Below are positions 1 to 6,582 of a stretch of 38,307 nucleotides of DNA, piece by piece. This stretch comes from Streptomyces anandii JCM 4720 (GTDB lineage Bacteria; Actinomycetota; Actinomycetes; Streptomycetales; Streptomycetaceae), in NCBI RefSeq assembly GCF_014650655.1, contig NZ_BMVJ01000016.1, positions 64,090 to 102,396 on the forward strand, read 5' to 3'. The notes under the pieces were generated by a model that was not told the origin of the DNA, did no database searches, and saw nothing but the letters and a program-made list of their open reading frames with translations. Numbering within the stretch: position 1 is the first letter of the stretch; each line of letters opens with the position of its first letter. Made by a program: the position numbers and the translations under genes.

Positions 1-33
1 TGATCAGAAACTAGCCCCACCGGACCGTGAAAT

Positions 34-48
34 CGCCTGCTGAAGGCG
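34..48. other. Small hairpin at window edge
   Basis: A 5-bp inverted repeat (CGCCT, 5-nt loop, AGGCG). It could be the remnant of a terminator for a gene to the left of the window or for the 44-aa gene to its right, which reads leftward. The stem is short and could be chance. Nothing else recognisable is seen in bases 1-155. Confidence 0.2.
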
Positions 49-155
49 GTTGGGAGGGATCCTTATGCTCGTGTTAAGGACGTGCTGAGGCTGCGCTCAG
101 GCTGCGCTCGCGCACGTGCCGAAGCCGACGGGTCTCATCGCACGACCCGCCCCTG

Positions 156-290
156 TCATGCGTCCGGCCACCAGGTGCGCGCGATGTCCTTGCGCACTTC
201 GGGGCGTCCGGCGGGACGCTCGTCGGCTTCCTCGCGGACCCGGCGCGCGTCCGTCTTCCTCAGGGGCTTCTGCACAGTCATACGGCGCAT
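156..290 (-). CDS. Small basic/acidic protein, 44 aa, unknown function
   Basis: A short reading frame with a good ribosome binding site (GGAGG, 6 nt before ATG) and a second in-frame ATG three codons later. The peptide is MRRMTVQKPL... ending ...ARTWWPDA; it is very charged (alternating R/K and E/D), has no cysteine and no membrane segment, and ends in a tryptophan pair. The low-hydrophobicity composition suggests a disordered peptide or a small nucleic-acid or protein binder. I do not recognise a characterised family, although short charged peptides ending in WWPDA-like tails look familiar from Streptomyces genomes. It is transcribed away from the methyltransferase gene on its right. Support is the strong ribosome binding site plus the biased composition; homolog conservation would settle whether it is real. 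Confidence 0.6.
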   Translation of the reverse strand: MRRMTVQKPLRKTDARRVREEADERPAGRPEVRKDIARTWWPDA

Positions 291-316
291 GGCTGCCTCC
301 TTCGTGCCTACCGGGT

Positions 317-332
317 TCCGTGTTCTCACGGA
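317..332. promoter_or_regulatory. Inverted repeat upstream of the 44-aa gene
   Basis: A perfect 6-bp inverted repeat with a 4-nt loop (TCCGTG-TTCT-CACGGA) lies 27 bases upstream of the start of the 44-aa gene, in the divergent space before the methyltransferase gene. It could be an operator or a leader hairpin. No clear -35/-10 pair could be assigned around it. Confidence 0.3.
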
Positions 333-428
333 GGTAGACCTTTCGGGCGAGAGTTCCTCATCGGTGCGGGTCTGTCTGTGGCCGCAGTCACGATTCGGTT
401 GTCAGTGGCGGGTGTCACTCTGGGACGC

Positions 429-1058
429 ATGAGTGAAGGCATGGCAACGGATGGTGACGGGACCGTGGCGGGTGTCCCGGTCGACTGGGACGCGCAGGCC
501 GCCGTCTTCGACGACGAGCCGGATCACGGGCTGCGCGATCCCGGCGTGCGGGCCGCCTGGGCCGAGCGGCTGCGCGGCTGGCTGCCCGGCCGCCCCGCCG
601 AGATCCTCGACCTCGGCTGCGGCACGGGCAGCCTCTCGCTGCTCGCGGCCGAGCAGGGCCACCGGGTGACCGGCGTCGACCTGTCCCCGGCCATGGTGGA
701 GCGGGCCCGCGCGAAGCTCGCGGGCCGCGACGCGGTGTTCCTGACGGGCGACGCGGCGCACCCCCCGGTGGGCGAGCAGCGCTTCGACGCCGTGCTGGTC
801 CGCCATGTGCTGTGGGCGCTGCCCGACCCCGCCCGCGCGCTGCGGCACTGGCGGGGGCTGCTGAGGCCCGGCGGGCGGCTCGTCCTCGTCGAGGGCGTCT
901 GGGGGAGCGTCACGCCGGTCGGCATACCCGCCGACCGGCTTCTCACTCTTCTCGCACCCCTCGTAAGCCACACACACCTGGACCTCCTGTCGCCCGACCC
1001 CCGCCTGTGGGGCCGCAAAGTGGACGACGAGCGATACGCGGTGGTGGCACGCGTGTGA
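429..1058 (+). CDS. Class I SAM-dependent methyltransferase
   Basis: A 209-aa Rossmann-fold methyltransferase of the Methyltransf_11/25 type. Visible motifs are motif I DLGCGTG (residues 61-67), the acidic end of strand 2 VDLS (83-86), GDAA (108-111) and the post-motif III strand after LRPGG (145-155). The substrate cannot be read from the sequence; the size and lack of extra domains fit a small-molecule methylase. The start was set at the ATG at 429; another ATG at 441 is possible, and the frame stays open upstream to 378 but with poor start context. No strong Shine-Dalgarno is seen. The gene stands alone and ends in a hairpin. Confidence 0.88.
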   Translation: MSEGMATDGDGTVAGVPVDWDAQAAVFDDEPDHGLRDPGVRAAWAERLRGWLPGRPAEILDLGCGTGSLSLLAAEQGHRVTGVDLSPAMVERARAKLAGRDAVFLTGDAAHPPVGEQRFDAVLVRHVLWALPDPARALRHWRGLLRPGGRLVLVEGVWGSVTPVGIPADRLLTLLAPLVSHTHLDLLSPDPRLWGRKVDDERYAVVARV

Positions 1059-1061
1059 ACT

Positions 1062-1080
1062 CCCGGCGGACCGCGCCGGG
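1062..1080. terminator. Hairpin terminator after methyltransferase gene
   Basis: A perfect 7-bp GC stem (CCCGGCG, loop GACCG, CGCCGGG) begins 4 nt after the methyltransferase stop. There is no U-tract, as is usual in Streptomyces. It sits between convergent genes and may act in both directions. Confidence 0.6.
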
Positions 1081-1145
1081 TCGGGTCCCGCGCGCGGGTA
1101 GGCGGGCCACGTCCGGGTCGGGCGGGGCGGGGGCGGGGCAGGTGT

Positions 1146-1658
1146 TCAGTTCAGCAGGGGCTCGAAGCCGTCGGCCTTTCGTGCCAGTGTTTCCAGTTCG
1201 TCGAGGGCGGAGAGGGCGGCCGCGGCGGCCGGCGGGTCGGTGCGGCTCAGACCGCTCTCGGCGAACTCGTCCTCGTCCAGGCGGCGTACGTCACGGCCGT
1301 CGGCGGAGCGCCACAGGTCCAGGTCGAGGTCCTCGACGACGAGCCGCGCTCCGGCGCGCGTCGCGGGACGGGTGACGTCGCAGTACCAGCCCTTGAGCGC
1401 GCCCCGCCCGTCGCGGACCTCCTTCACCGAGTACCAGCGGTCGCGCCAGTAGTACTCGGTGAAGACGTCGCCCGGTTCGAAGCGCACGAAGCCGAAGTCG
1501 CGTACGCCCTCGCCCGCCCAGGACGCCCGGACCGCGATCCGTGTGCCGTCGTCGGCCAGCAGCTCGGCCGGGTAACGGATCTTCGTACGGCCGCCCTTGA
1601 CCAGGACGACGTCCACCAGGCCGCCCTCGTCGGCCGGTTCAGCCGAGTTCGCGGACAT
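1146..1658 (-). CDS. DUF402 family protein (FomD-like phosphatase fold)
   Basis: A 170-aa protein of the DUF402 family. The recognisable core is EYYWRDRWYSVKEV, then GWYCDVTRP and an acid-rich stretch VVEDLDLDLWRSADGRD followed by LDEDEF. In studied members (FomD, some nucleoside diphosphate phosphatases) such aspartates bind divalent metal, so a metal-dependent phosphohydrolase on a nucleotide-linked substrate is the best guess; the substrate is unknown. The start at 1658 is chosen because GGAGG lies 6 nt upstream. The gene overlaps the end of the upstream GNAT gene by 20 bp, so the two are almost certainly co-transcribed and translationally coupled. Confidence 0.85.
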   Translation of the reverse strand: MSANSAEPADEGGLVDVVLVKGGRTKIRYPAELLADDGTRIAVRASWAGEGVRDFGFVRFEPGDVFTEYYWRDRWYSVKEVRDGRGALKGWYCDVTRPATRAGARLVVEDLDLDLWRSADGRDVRRLDEDEFAESGLSRTDPPAAAAALSALDELETLARKADGFEPLLN

Positions 1659-2568
1659 AGCGCACCTCCGTCGCACAGACCTCGTAACCGAACCACTTGT
1701 TGATCGCCAGCATCGGCCCGTTGCCCGTGTCGTTGCCGGTGAACGCCTCCGTGAACCCGGCGGCCCGGGCGCGGTGCAGCGAGTCGTTCTTGGCGAGCTT
1801 GGCCAGCCCCCGGCCGCGGAAGGCGCGGGCGGTACCCGTCATGACCGTGCCGTACCGGGTGCCGCCGTCGGTGCGGGCGGCCGAGAAGGCGGCGGGACGG
1901 CCGTCGACCAGTGCAACCGAGGTCAGCTCCGGGCTGAACAGCGGATGCCGCCAGGTCTCCTCCAGCCAGGCCTCGTAGTCGCTGAACTCGGTCTCCACGT
2001 CGCTCGGTTCGTCCGCCGTCGTCTCCGCGTCCAGCTCGAACAGCGGGCGCGGGTCGGCCGCGAAGTCCGAGCCCCGGCGCAGCTCCACGCCCGGCGGCGG
2101 GGAGGCGAGCGGGGGCAGGGCGCCGTCCGCGAGGTCCAGGCGCAGGAAGTGGGCCGAGCGGCTCGCCCGGTAGCCGTGCCGCTCGGCGAAGGCGCGGTTG
2201 CCCGGCTCGTCCACCACCCAGGCGAACAGCCGCCTCGCCCCGTGCGCGGCCAGGTGCTCCTCGGCGGCCCGCACCAGCAGCGCGCCCGCGCCGAGCCGCG
2301 TGTGGCGCGGGTCCACGTACACGTTGACGTTGCCCTGGCCGGGCACCGGGCTCTCGTGCGTCAGATGCACCTGCGCCGTGCCGATCACCTCGCCGTCCAC
2401 CACGGCGATCAGCGGACGGTAGTGGGCGTCCGGGTGCATACGGGTGAGGTCGTGGGCCAGGGACTCGGCGGTGACCAGCAGGTAGGGCAGCGCGCGGTGC
2501 CGCACGCGGGCGAAACCCTCGAGGTCGGCCCGCGCGTCGGGACGAAGGTCACGGACGATCACAGTCAT
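1639..2568 (-). CDS. Tandem-GNAT N-acetyltransferase
   Basis: A 309-aa protein made of two GNAT folds. The N-terminal one carries the acetyl-CoA loop in VDPRHTRLGAGALL, where the usual leading Arg/Gln of the RxxGxG/A motif is replaced by Thr. The C-terminal one carries FRGRGLAKLAK, which keeps the RxxGxA pattern, and ends with the INKWFGYEV strand typical of mycothiol-synthase-like double GNATs. One half may therefore be degenerate. The acceptor substrate is unknown. The ATG at 2568 is taken as start; no strong ribosome binding site is visible. It lies divergent from a GntR gene and overlaps the DUF402 gene downstream. Confidence 0.87.
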   Translation of the reverse strand: MTVIVRDLRPDARADLEGFARVRHRALPYLLVTAESLAHDLTRMHPDAHYRPLIAVVDGEVIGTAQVHLTHESPVPGQGNVNVYVDPRHTRLGAGALLVRAAEEHLAAHGARRLFAWVVDEPGNRAFAERHGYRASRSAHFLRLDLADGALPPLASPPPGVELRRGSDFAADPRPLFELDAETTADEPSDVETEFSDYEAWLEETWRHPLFSPELTSVALVDGRPAAFSAARTDGGTRYGTVMTGTARAFRGRGLAKLAKNDSLHRARAAGFTEAFTGNDTGNGPMLAINKWFGYEVCATEVRYVRELG

Positions 2569-2649
2569 GGAGGCGCACGCTACGGCGGCGACAGACGTCG
2601 CGCCTCCCATTTTCCGCCGGGTGCGCGGCCGGTGCGGGACAATCACCCC

Positions 2650-3018
2650 GTGACCTTGAAGATCCACATCGAGGAGGGCGCACCGCCCTACGAGCAGGTG
2701 CGCGCGCAGATCTCCGAACAGGCGCGGTCGGGCGAGCTTCCGGTGGGCTACCGGCTGCCCACGGTGCGGGGCCTGGCCGAGTCGCTCGGCCTCGCCGCGA
2801 ACACCGTGGCCAAGGCCTACCGGGCGCTGGAGACGGACGGAGTGATCGAGACGCGCGGCCGCAACGGGACGTTCGTGGCCGCGGCCGGCTCCGCCGCCGA
2901 GCGCGAGGCGGCGGCCGCCGCGCAGGCCTACGCCGAGCGGGTGCGCAGGCTCGGCCTGGACGAGGACGCGGCCCTGACCGCCGTACGGAACGCCCTGCGC
3001 GCGGCCTACGGCGGCTGA
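2650..3018 (+). CDS. Short GntR-family regulator (YtrA-like)
   Basis: A 122-aa transcription factor. An N-terminal winged helix-turn-helix of the GntR type (PPYEQVRAQISEQARSG..., LPTVRGLAESLGLAANTVAKAYRALE, DGVIETRGRNGTFV) is followed by only a short helical tail. The absence of a large effector domain fits the YtrA subfamily, whose members often control adjacent ABC transporters; no transporter lies next door here. The start is the GTG at 2650, with no clear Shine-Dalgarno. It is divergent from the GNAT-DUF402 pair with an 81-bp gap, so it may control that pair and itself. Confidence 0.9.
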   Translation: MTLKIHIEEGAPPYEQVRAQISEQARSGELPVGYRLPTVRGLAESLGLAANTVAKAYRALETDGVIETRGRNGTFVAAAGSAAEREAAAAAQAYAERVRRLGLDEDAALTAVRNALRAAYGG

Positions 3019-3032
3019 CCAGCGACTCACGG

Positions 3033-3058
3033 GCTCACAGGCTCACAGGTGCTCACAG
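3033..3058. repeat. Three copies of an octamer
   Basis: GCTCACAG occurs at 3033, 3041 and 3051 in the gap between two convergent genes; the third copy contains the DUF72 stop codon. Probably slippage-derived simple repeat. Confidence 0.6.
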
Positions 3059-3826
3059 TGGCGCCGGCAGCCGCCGGGGCGTCCGTGTCACCGTCAGGCC
3101 CGCCCTCCGCGCCGCGCCCGCGAACACCATGGCGTCCCGCACGGCCGCCCCCGTCGGGTCGTTGTTGAAGTACGCGAACACGTCCCGGTCGTCCGGAAAC
3201 GCCGTCGCGATGCGGTCCACCCAGGTCTCCAGGGACCGCCGCCCGTAGTGCGGCCACGCCCGGGCGCGGCCCACGTGGAAGCGGACGTAGCCCCAGCCGG
3301 CCGTGCGCCACAGCGGGGTGACCGGGCGGGCGTGCGCGTCCGCCCAGCACAGGGCCGCGCCCCGCGCCTCCAGGACGCCGCGCACCTCGGGCGTCCACCA
3401 CGACTCGTGGCGCGGCTCGACGGTCACCCGGGTGCCCGCGGGGAACCGGGCGAGGCAGGCGTCCAGCAGCCCCGGATCGGCGCGCAGCGTCGGCGGCAGC
3501 TGGAGCAGCACCGGCCCCAGCCGGTCGCCGAGGCCGGCCGCGTGGGTCATCAGGCGGTGCACCGGCTCCTCGGGCTCCTTCAGCCGCTTGATGTGGGTCA
3601 GGAAGCGGCTGGCCTTCACGGCGACGGTGAAGTCCGGCGGCACCCGCTCCCGCCAGGCCTCGAAGGTCTCCCGCGCCGGCAGCCGGTAGAAGGCGTTGTT
3701 GAGCTCCACCGTGGCGAACGCGGCCGCGTACTCCTCCAGCCACCGCCGCGCGGGACAGCCCTGCGGGTACAGCACGCCCCGCCAGTCCTTGTACTGCCAG
3801 CCGGACGTCCCCACGAACAGGGTCAT
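3053..3826 (-). CDS. DUF72 (YecE-like) TIM-barrel protein
   Basis: A 257-aa member of the DUF72/YecE family. It opens with the family hallmark LFVGTSGWQYKDW, continues with FATVELNNAFYRLP, FTVAVKASRFLTH, VLLQLPPTL and VEPRHESWW, and ends with FAYFNNDPTGAAVRDA. The fold is a TIM barrel; the biochemical role is not established in any close family member that I know. The start at 3826 is the ATG directly before the conserved N-terminus. It is separated by 39 bp from the end of the AAA ATPase gene upstream and may share its transcript. Confidence 0.92.
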   Translation of the reverse strand: MTLFVGTSGWQYKDWRGVLYPQGCPARRWLEEYAAAFATVELNNAFYRLPARETFEAWRERVPPDFTVAVKASRFLTHIKRLKEPEEPVHRLMTHAAGLGDRLGPVLLQLPPTLRADPGLLDACLARFPAGTRVTVEPRHESWWTPEVRGVLEARGAALCWADAHARPVTPLWRTAGWGYVRFHVGRARAWPHYGRRSLETWVDRIATAFPDDRDVFAYFNNDPTGAAVRDAMVFAGAARRAGLTVTRTPRRLPAPL

Positions 3827-3865
3827 ACGCCCATCAAAACACCCACGGCCGCCCGCCACCCGTCG

Positions 3866-4960
3866 TTACAGGTACAGCCCCGCGTCCGCGCCCTCGCGCG
3901 GCTCCGGCAGGGCCGTCGGCGACGTCCCCCGGCGCAGCGCGTACAGCTCGGCCAGGCTCGCGCCCTCGCGGCCCACGCCCTCCTCGGTGCCCAGCCAGCC
4001 GACCGCTTCCCGGCGGGTCAGCCGGCCCACCTCGATACGGGCCAGACAGCGGCCGGGGCGGACCACCGCCGGATGCAGCCGCTCCAGGTCCTCGTTGGTC
4101 GTCACGCCCACCAGCACGTTGCGCCCCTGGCCGAGCAGGCCGTCCGTCAGGTTGAGCAGCCGCGAGAGCGCCTGGCCCGCCGTGTGCTTGGCCTCGCCGC
4201 GGATCAGCTCGTCGCAGTCCTCGAGCAGCAGCAGCCGCCAGCGGCCCCTGCCCGTCGCGTCCTCCTCGCCGATCGCGATGTCCATCAGATAGCCGACGTC
4301 GCTGAACAGCCGCTCCGGGTCCAGCACGCAGTCCACCTGGCACCAGTCGCGCCAGGAGCGGGCCAGAGTGCGCAGCGCCGAGGTCTTGCCGGTGCCCGGC
4401 GGGCCGTGCAGCAGGAGCAGCCGGCCCGCGATGTCCTCGGGCGTCGTCCTCATCAGGCGGTCCATGGCGTCCGCGACCGGGGCGGTGTAGTTGGCCCGGA
4501 TCTCGTCCCAGGTGCCCGCCGAGATCTGGCGGGTGGTGCGGTGCGGGCCGCGCCTGGGGGAGACGTACCAGAAGCCCATCGTCACGTTCTCCGGCTGCGG
4601 CTCGGGCTCGTCGGCCGCGCCGTCGGTTGCCTGGTCGAGGACCCGCTCGGCCAGGTCGGCGCTGGTCGCGGTGACCGTGACGTCGGCGCCCCGGTTCCAG
4701 CGGGAGACCAGGAGTGTCCAGCCCTCGCCCTCGGCGAGGGTCGCGCTGCGGTCGTCGTCCCGGGCCACGCGCAGCACCCGGGCGCCCTCGGGCAGCAGGG
4801 TGGCCCCGGAGCGCACGCGGTCGATGTTCACCGCGTGCGAGTAGGGCTGCTCGCCCGTCGCGAAGCGGCCGAGGAACAGCGCGTCGACGACGTCGGACGG
4901 CGAGTCGGAGTCGTCTACGCCCAGCCGGACCGGCAGAGCGTCGTACGGGTTCGCGGACAT
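3866..4960 (-). CDS. AAA ATPase with N-terminal DUF5925 domain
   Basis: A 364-aa protein. The N-terminal ~130 residues (MSANPYDALPVRLGVDDSDS...) match the actinobacterial DUF5925 domain. They are followed by an AAA module with Walker A GPPGTGKT (186-193), Walker B LLLLEDCD (243-250), a sensor-like VGVTTNE (Asn289) and an arginine-rich RPGRC (301-305). Single-subunit AAA proteins of this shape usually form rings that remodel a partner; no partner is evident here. The ATG at 4960 is preferred, though a GTG six codons upstream (4978) is in frame. Confidence 0.88.
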   Translation of the reverse strand: MSANPYDALPVRLGVDDSDSPSDVVDALFLGRFATGEQPYSHAVNIDRVRSGATLLPEGARVLRVARDDDRSATLAEGEGWTLLVSRWNRGADVTVTATSADLAERVLDQATDGAADEPEPQPENVTMGFWYVSPRRGPHRTTRQISAGTWDEIRANYTAPVADAMDRLMRTTPEDIAGRLLLLHGPPGTGKTSALRTLARSWRDWCQVDCVLDPERLFSDVGYLMDIAIGEEDATGRGRWRLLLLEDCDELIRGEAKHTAGQALSRLLNLTDGLLGQGRNVLVGVTTNEDLERLHPAVVRPGRCLARIEVGRLTRREAVGWLGTEEGVGREGASLAELYALRRGTSPTALPEPREGADAGLYL

Positions 4961-5091
4961 GCCGCCATGATCCGTCACCCGGCCGCCGCGCGCACCCTGT
5001 TTCCCGGCCGCGCGTCACGTGTCGGGCGGCGCGTCGGACCACGCCCCCGGTCGGGTGCCGCCGGCTCCGTCGGCCGAGCCTGCCCAAACCC

Positions 5092-5121
5092 TGTCCGAGG
5101 GGTCAATTCCGCCCGTACTGT
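5092..5121 (+). promoter_or_regulatory. Possible promoter of the GH39-like gene
   Basis: TGTCCG and TACTGT are separated by 18 nt. The -10 ends 8 nt before the ATG at 5130 and there is no Shine-Dalgarno, so the transcript would be leaderless. The -35 match is weak. Confidence 0.3.
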
Positions 5122-5129
5122 TGTCCTTG

Positions 5130-6551
5130 ATGGGACGTCATGGGTGGAATCCGGGGGCGGGGCGGTGGCGGCTCACCGCGCTGCTGGGGGCGGGCGCGGC
5201 CGTGGTGGCCCTGGTGGTGGCCCTGCTCAACGCGCTGCCCGGCGGCGCGAGCACCGAGGGCACCACACGCGACGGCGGCACGGTGCACGGCACCCCGGCG
5301 GCCCCTCGGGACGCCGACGAGCCGTACGTCGGATGGGGCTTCACGCACACCCAGTTCAGCGCCGACGAGGGCAGCGCCGCGGCGACCGGGCGGGTCGAGC
5401 GGCTGCTGTCCCAGGGCGGCGGACTGCCCCAGGACCAGGCGATCATGGGCTGGGGCGCCGACAACCCCGAGCCGGTGAAGGGGCGTTACGACTTCGCCGC
5501 CCTGGACCGTCGTGTCGACTTCGTCCGCGCCTCCGGCGGCGTCCCGGTGATCACCCTGTGCTGCGCCCCGGACTGGATGAAGGGCGGCCGGGCAGGCGCC
5601 GGGAACACCGACTGGAGCCGGCCGGCCCTGGAGACCGCGCCGACGCCCGGCCACTACGCGGACTTCGCCGCGCTCGCCGCGACGGTCGCCAGGCGCTACC
5701 CGGACGTACGGCACTTCATCGTCTGGAACGAGTTCAAGGGCTTCTGGAACGACGCCGGGGGCCGCTGGGACTACGAGGGTTACACCGAGCTCTACAACCT
5801 GGTCTACCGGGCCCTCAAGCAGGTGAACCCCAAAATCATGGTGGGCGGTCCGTACCTCGTCATGGACAGCGTCGACCCGCGCCGGGGGGACGACGCGGCG
5901 GCCGCCCCGAGAGGCCCCTGGGGCGCCATGGACCAGCGGGTGCTGGACGCCTTCTCCTACTGGAACACCCACAAGGCGGGCGCCGACTTCGTGGTCGTCG
6001 ACGGCTCCAGCTACACCAAGGACGACGAGCTGCTGCCCGACGAGTTCGCGGCCACCGACAAGCTCACGGCCGTCGGCCGCTGGGTACGGCAGCAGACGCA
6101 CGGCCTGCCGCTGTGGTGGGCCGAGTACTACGTCGAGCCCGCCGACGGCAATGACGACCGCAAGGGCTGGACCGAGCGGCACCGCGTCGCCGTCCAGGCC
6201 GCCGGAATGATCGCCATGGTGAAGGGCGGCGCCTCCTCGGGCTTCTACTGGAACCCCGAGGAGGAGAAGGGCGCCGGCTGCCCCGGCTGCCTGTGGACGC
6301 CCACCGCCACCGCCGGCGGCGGGCAGGCGCTTCCCATGTACGGCCTGGTGTCCCGCTTCGGCCGGGCCTTCGGACCAGGCGCCGAGTACGAGACGGTCTC
6401 CGTCGCCCCGGACGCCGTGCCCGACGTCCGCGTCCTGGCCACCGACCGGACCGTCCTGGTGGTCAACACCCTGGACCGGACGATCAGCGCCGAGGTCGAC
6501 GGGAAGCGGTTCGAGATGAAGGCGTACGAGGTGAAGTGGCTCCAGCGGTGA
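5130..6551 (+). CDS. Membrane-anchored GH39-like glycoside hydrolase
   Basis: A 473-aa protein with a short cytoplasmic start, one N-terminal membrane segment (residues 14-37) and an extracellular (beta/alpha)8 glycosidase resembling GH39 beta-xylosidases. The acid/base is probably Glu201 in the VWNE motif (198-201), and the nucleophile Glu332 in LWWAEYY. Paired cysteines appear in LCCAPDW and GCPGCLW. A retaining glycosidase anchored outside the membrane, placed tail to tail with a polysaccharide operon, would be expected to trim or release the polymer made by that operon. That role is inferred from context; the bond specificity cannot be read. It could be a secreted protein if the membrane segment is cleaved, but no signal peptidase site is obvious. 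Confidence 0.85.
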   Translation: MGRHGWNPGAGRWRLTALLGAGAAVVALVVALLNALPGGASTEGTTRDGGTVHGTPAAPRDADEPYVGWGFTHTQFSADEGSAAATGRVERLLSQGGGLPQDQAIMGWGADNPEPVKGRYDFAALDRRVDFVRASGGVPVITLCCAPDWMKGGRAGAGNTDWSRPALETAPTPGHYADFAALAATVARRYPDVRHFIVWNEFKGFWNDAGGRWDYEGYTELYNLVYRALKQVNPKIMVGGPYLVMDSVDPRRGDDAAAAPRGPWGAMDQRVLDAFSYWNTHKAGADFVVVDGSSYTKDDELLPDEFAATDKLTAVGRWVRQQTHGLPLWWAEYYVEPADGNDDRKGWTERHRVAVQAAGMIAMVKGGASSGFYWNPEEEKGAGCPGCLWTPTATAGGGQALPMYGLVSRFGRAFGPGAEYETVSVAPDAVPDVRVLATDRTVLVVNTLDRTISAEVDGKRFEMKAYEVKWLQR

Positions 6552-6569
6552 CGCCCGGGCGGGGCGTCA
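6549..6569. terminator. Bidirectional hairpin terminator
   Basis: A perfect 8-bp stem (TGACGCCC, 5-nt loop, GGGCGTCA) starts on the stop codon of the GH39-like gene and lies 14 bases from the stop of the convergent flippase fusion gene. It probably ends transcription from both sides. Confidence 0.7.
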
Positions 6570-6582
6570 CCGGCAGCGGTGC

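Noticed and set aside
409..478. GTGGCGGGTGTC occurs twice around the methyltransferase start
   Set aside because: One copy is coding and the other upstream, with no symmetry or promoter relation; a chance or slippage duplication is simplest.
3248..6154. Very long open frame (968 codons) on the plus strand across the DUF72, AAA ATPase and GH39-like genes
   Set aside because: It is opposite to or out of frame with well-supported genes, has a low-complexity Arg/Gly/Ala/Pro composition and no family features; long shadow frames are normal in GC-rich DNA.
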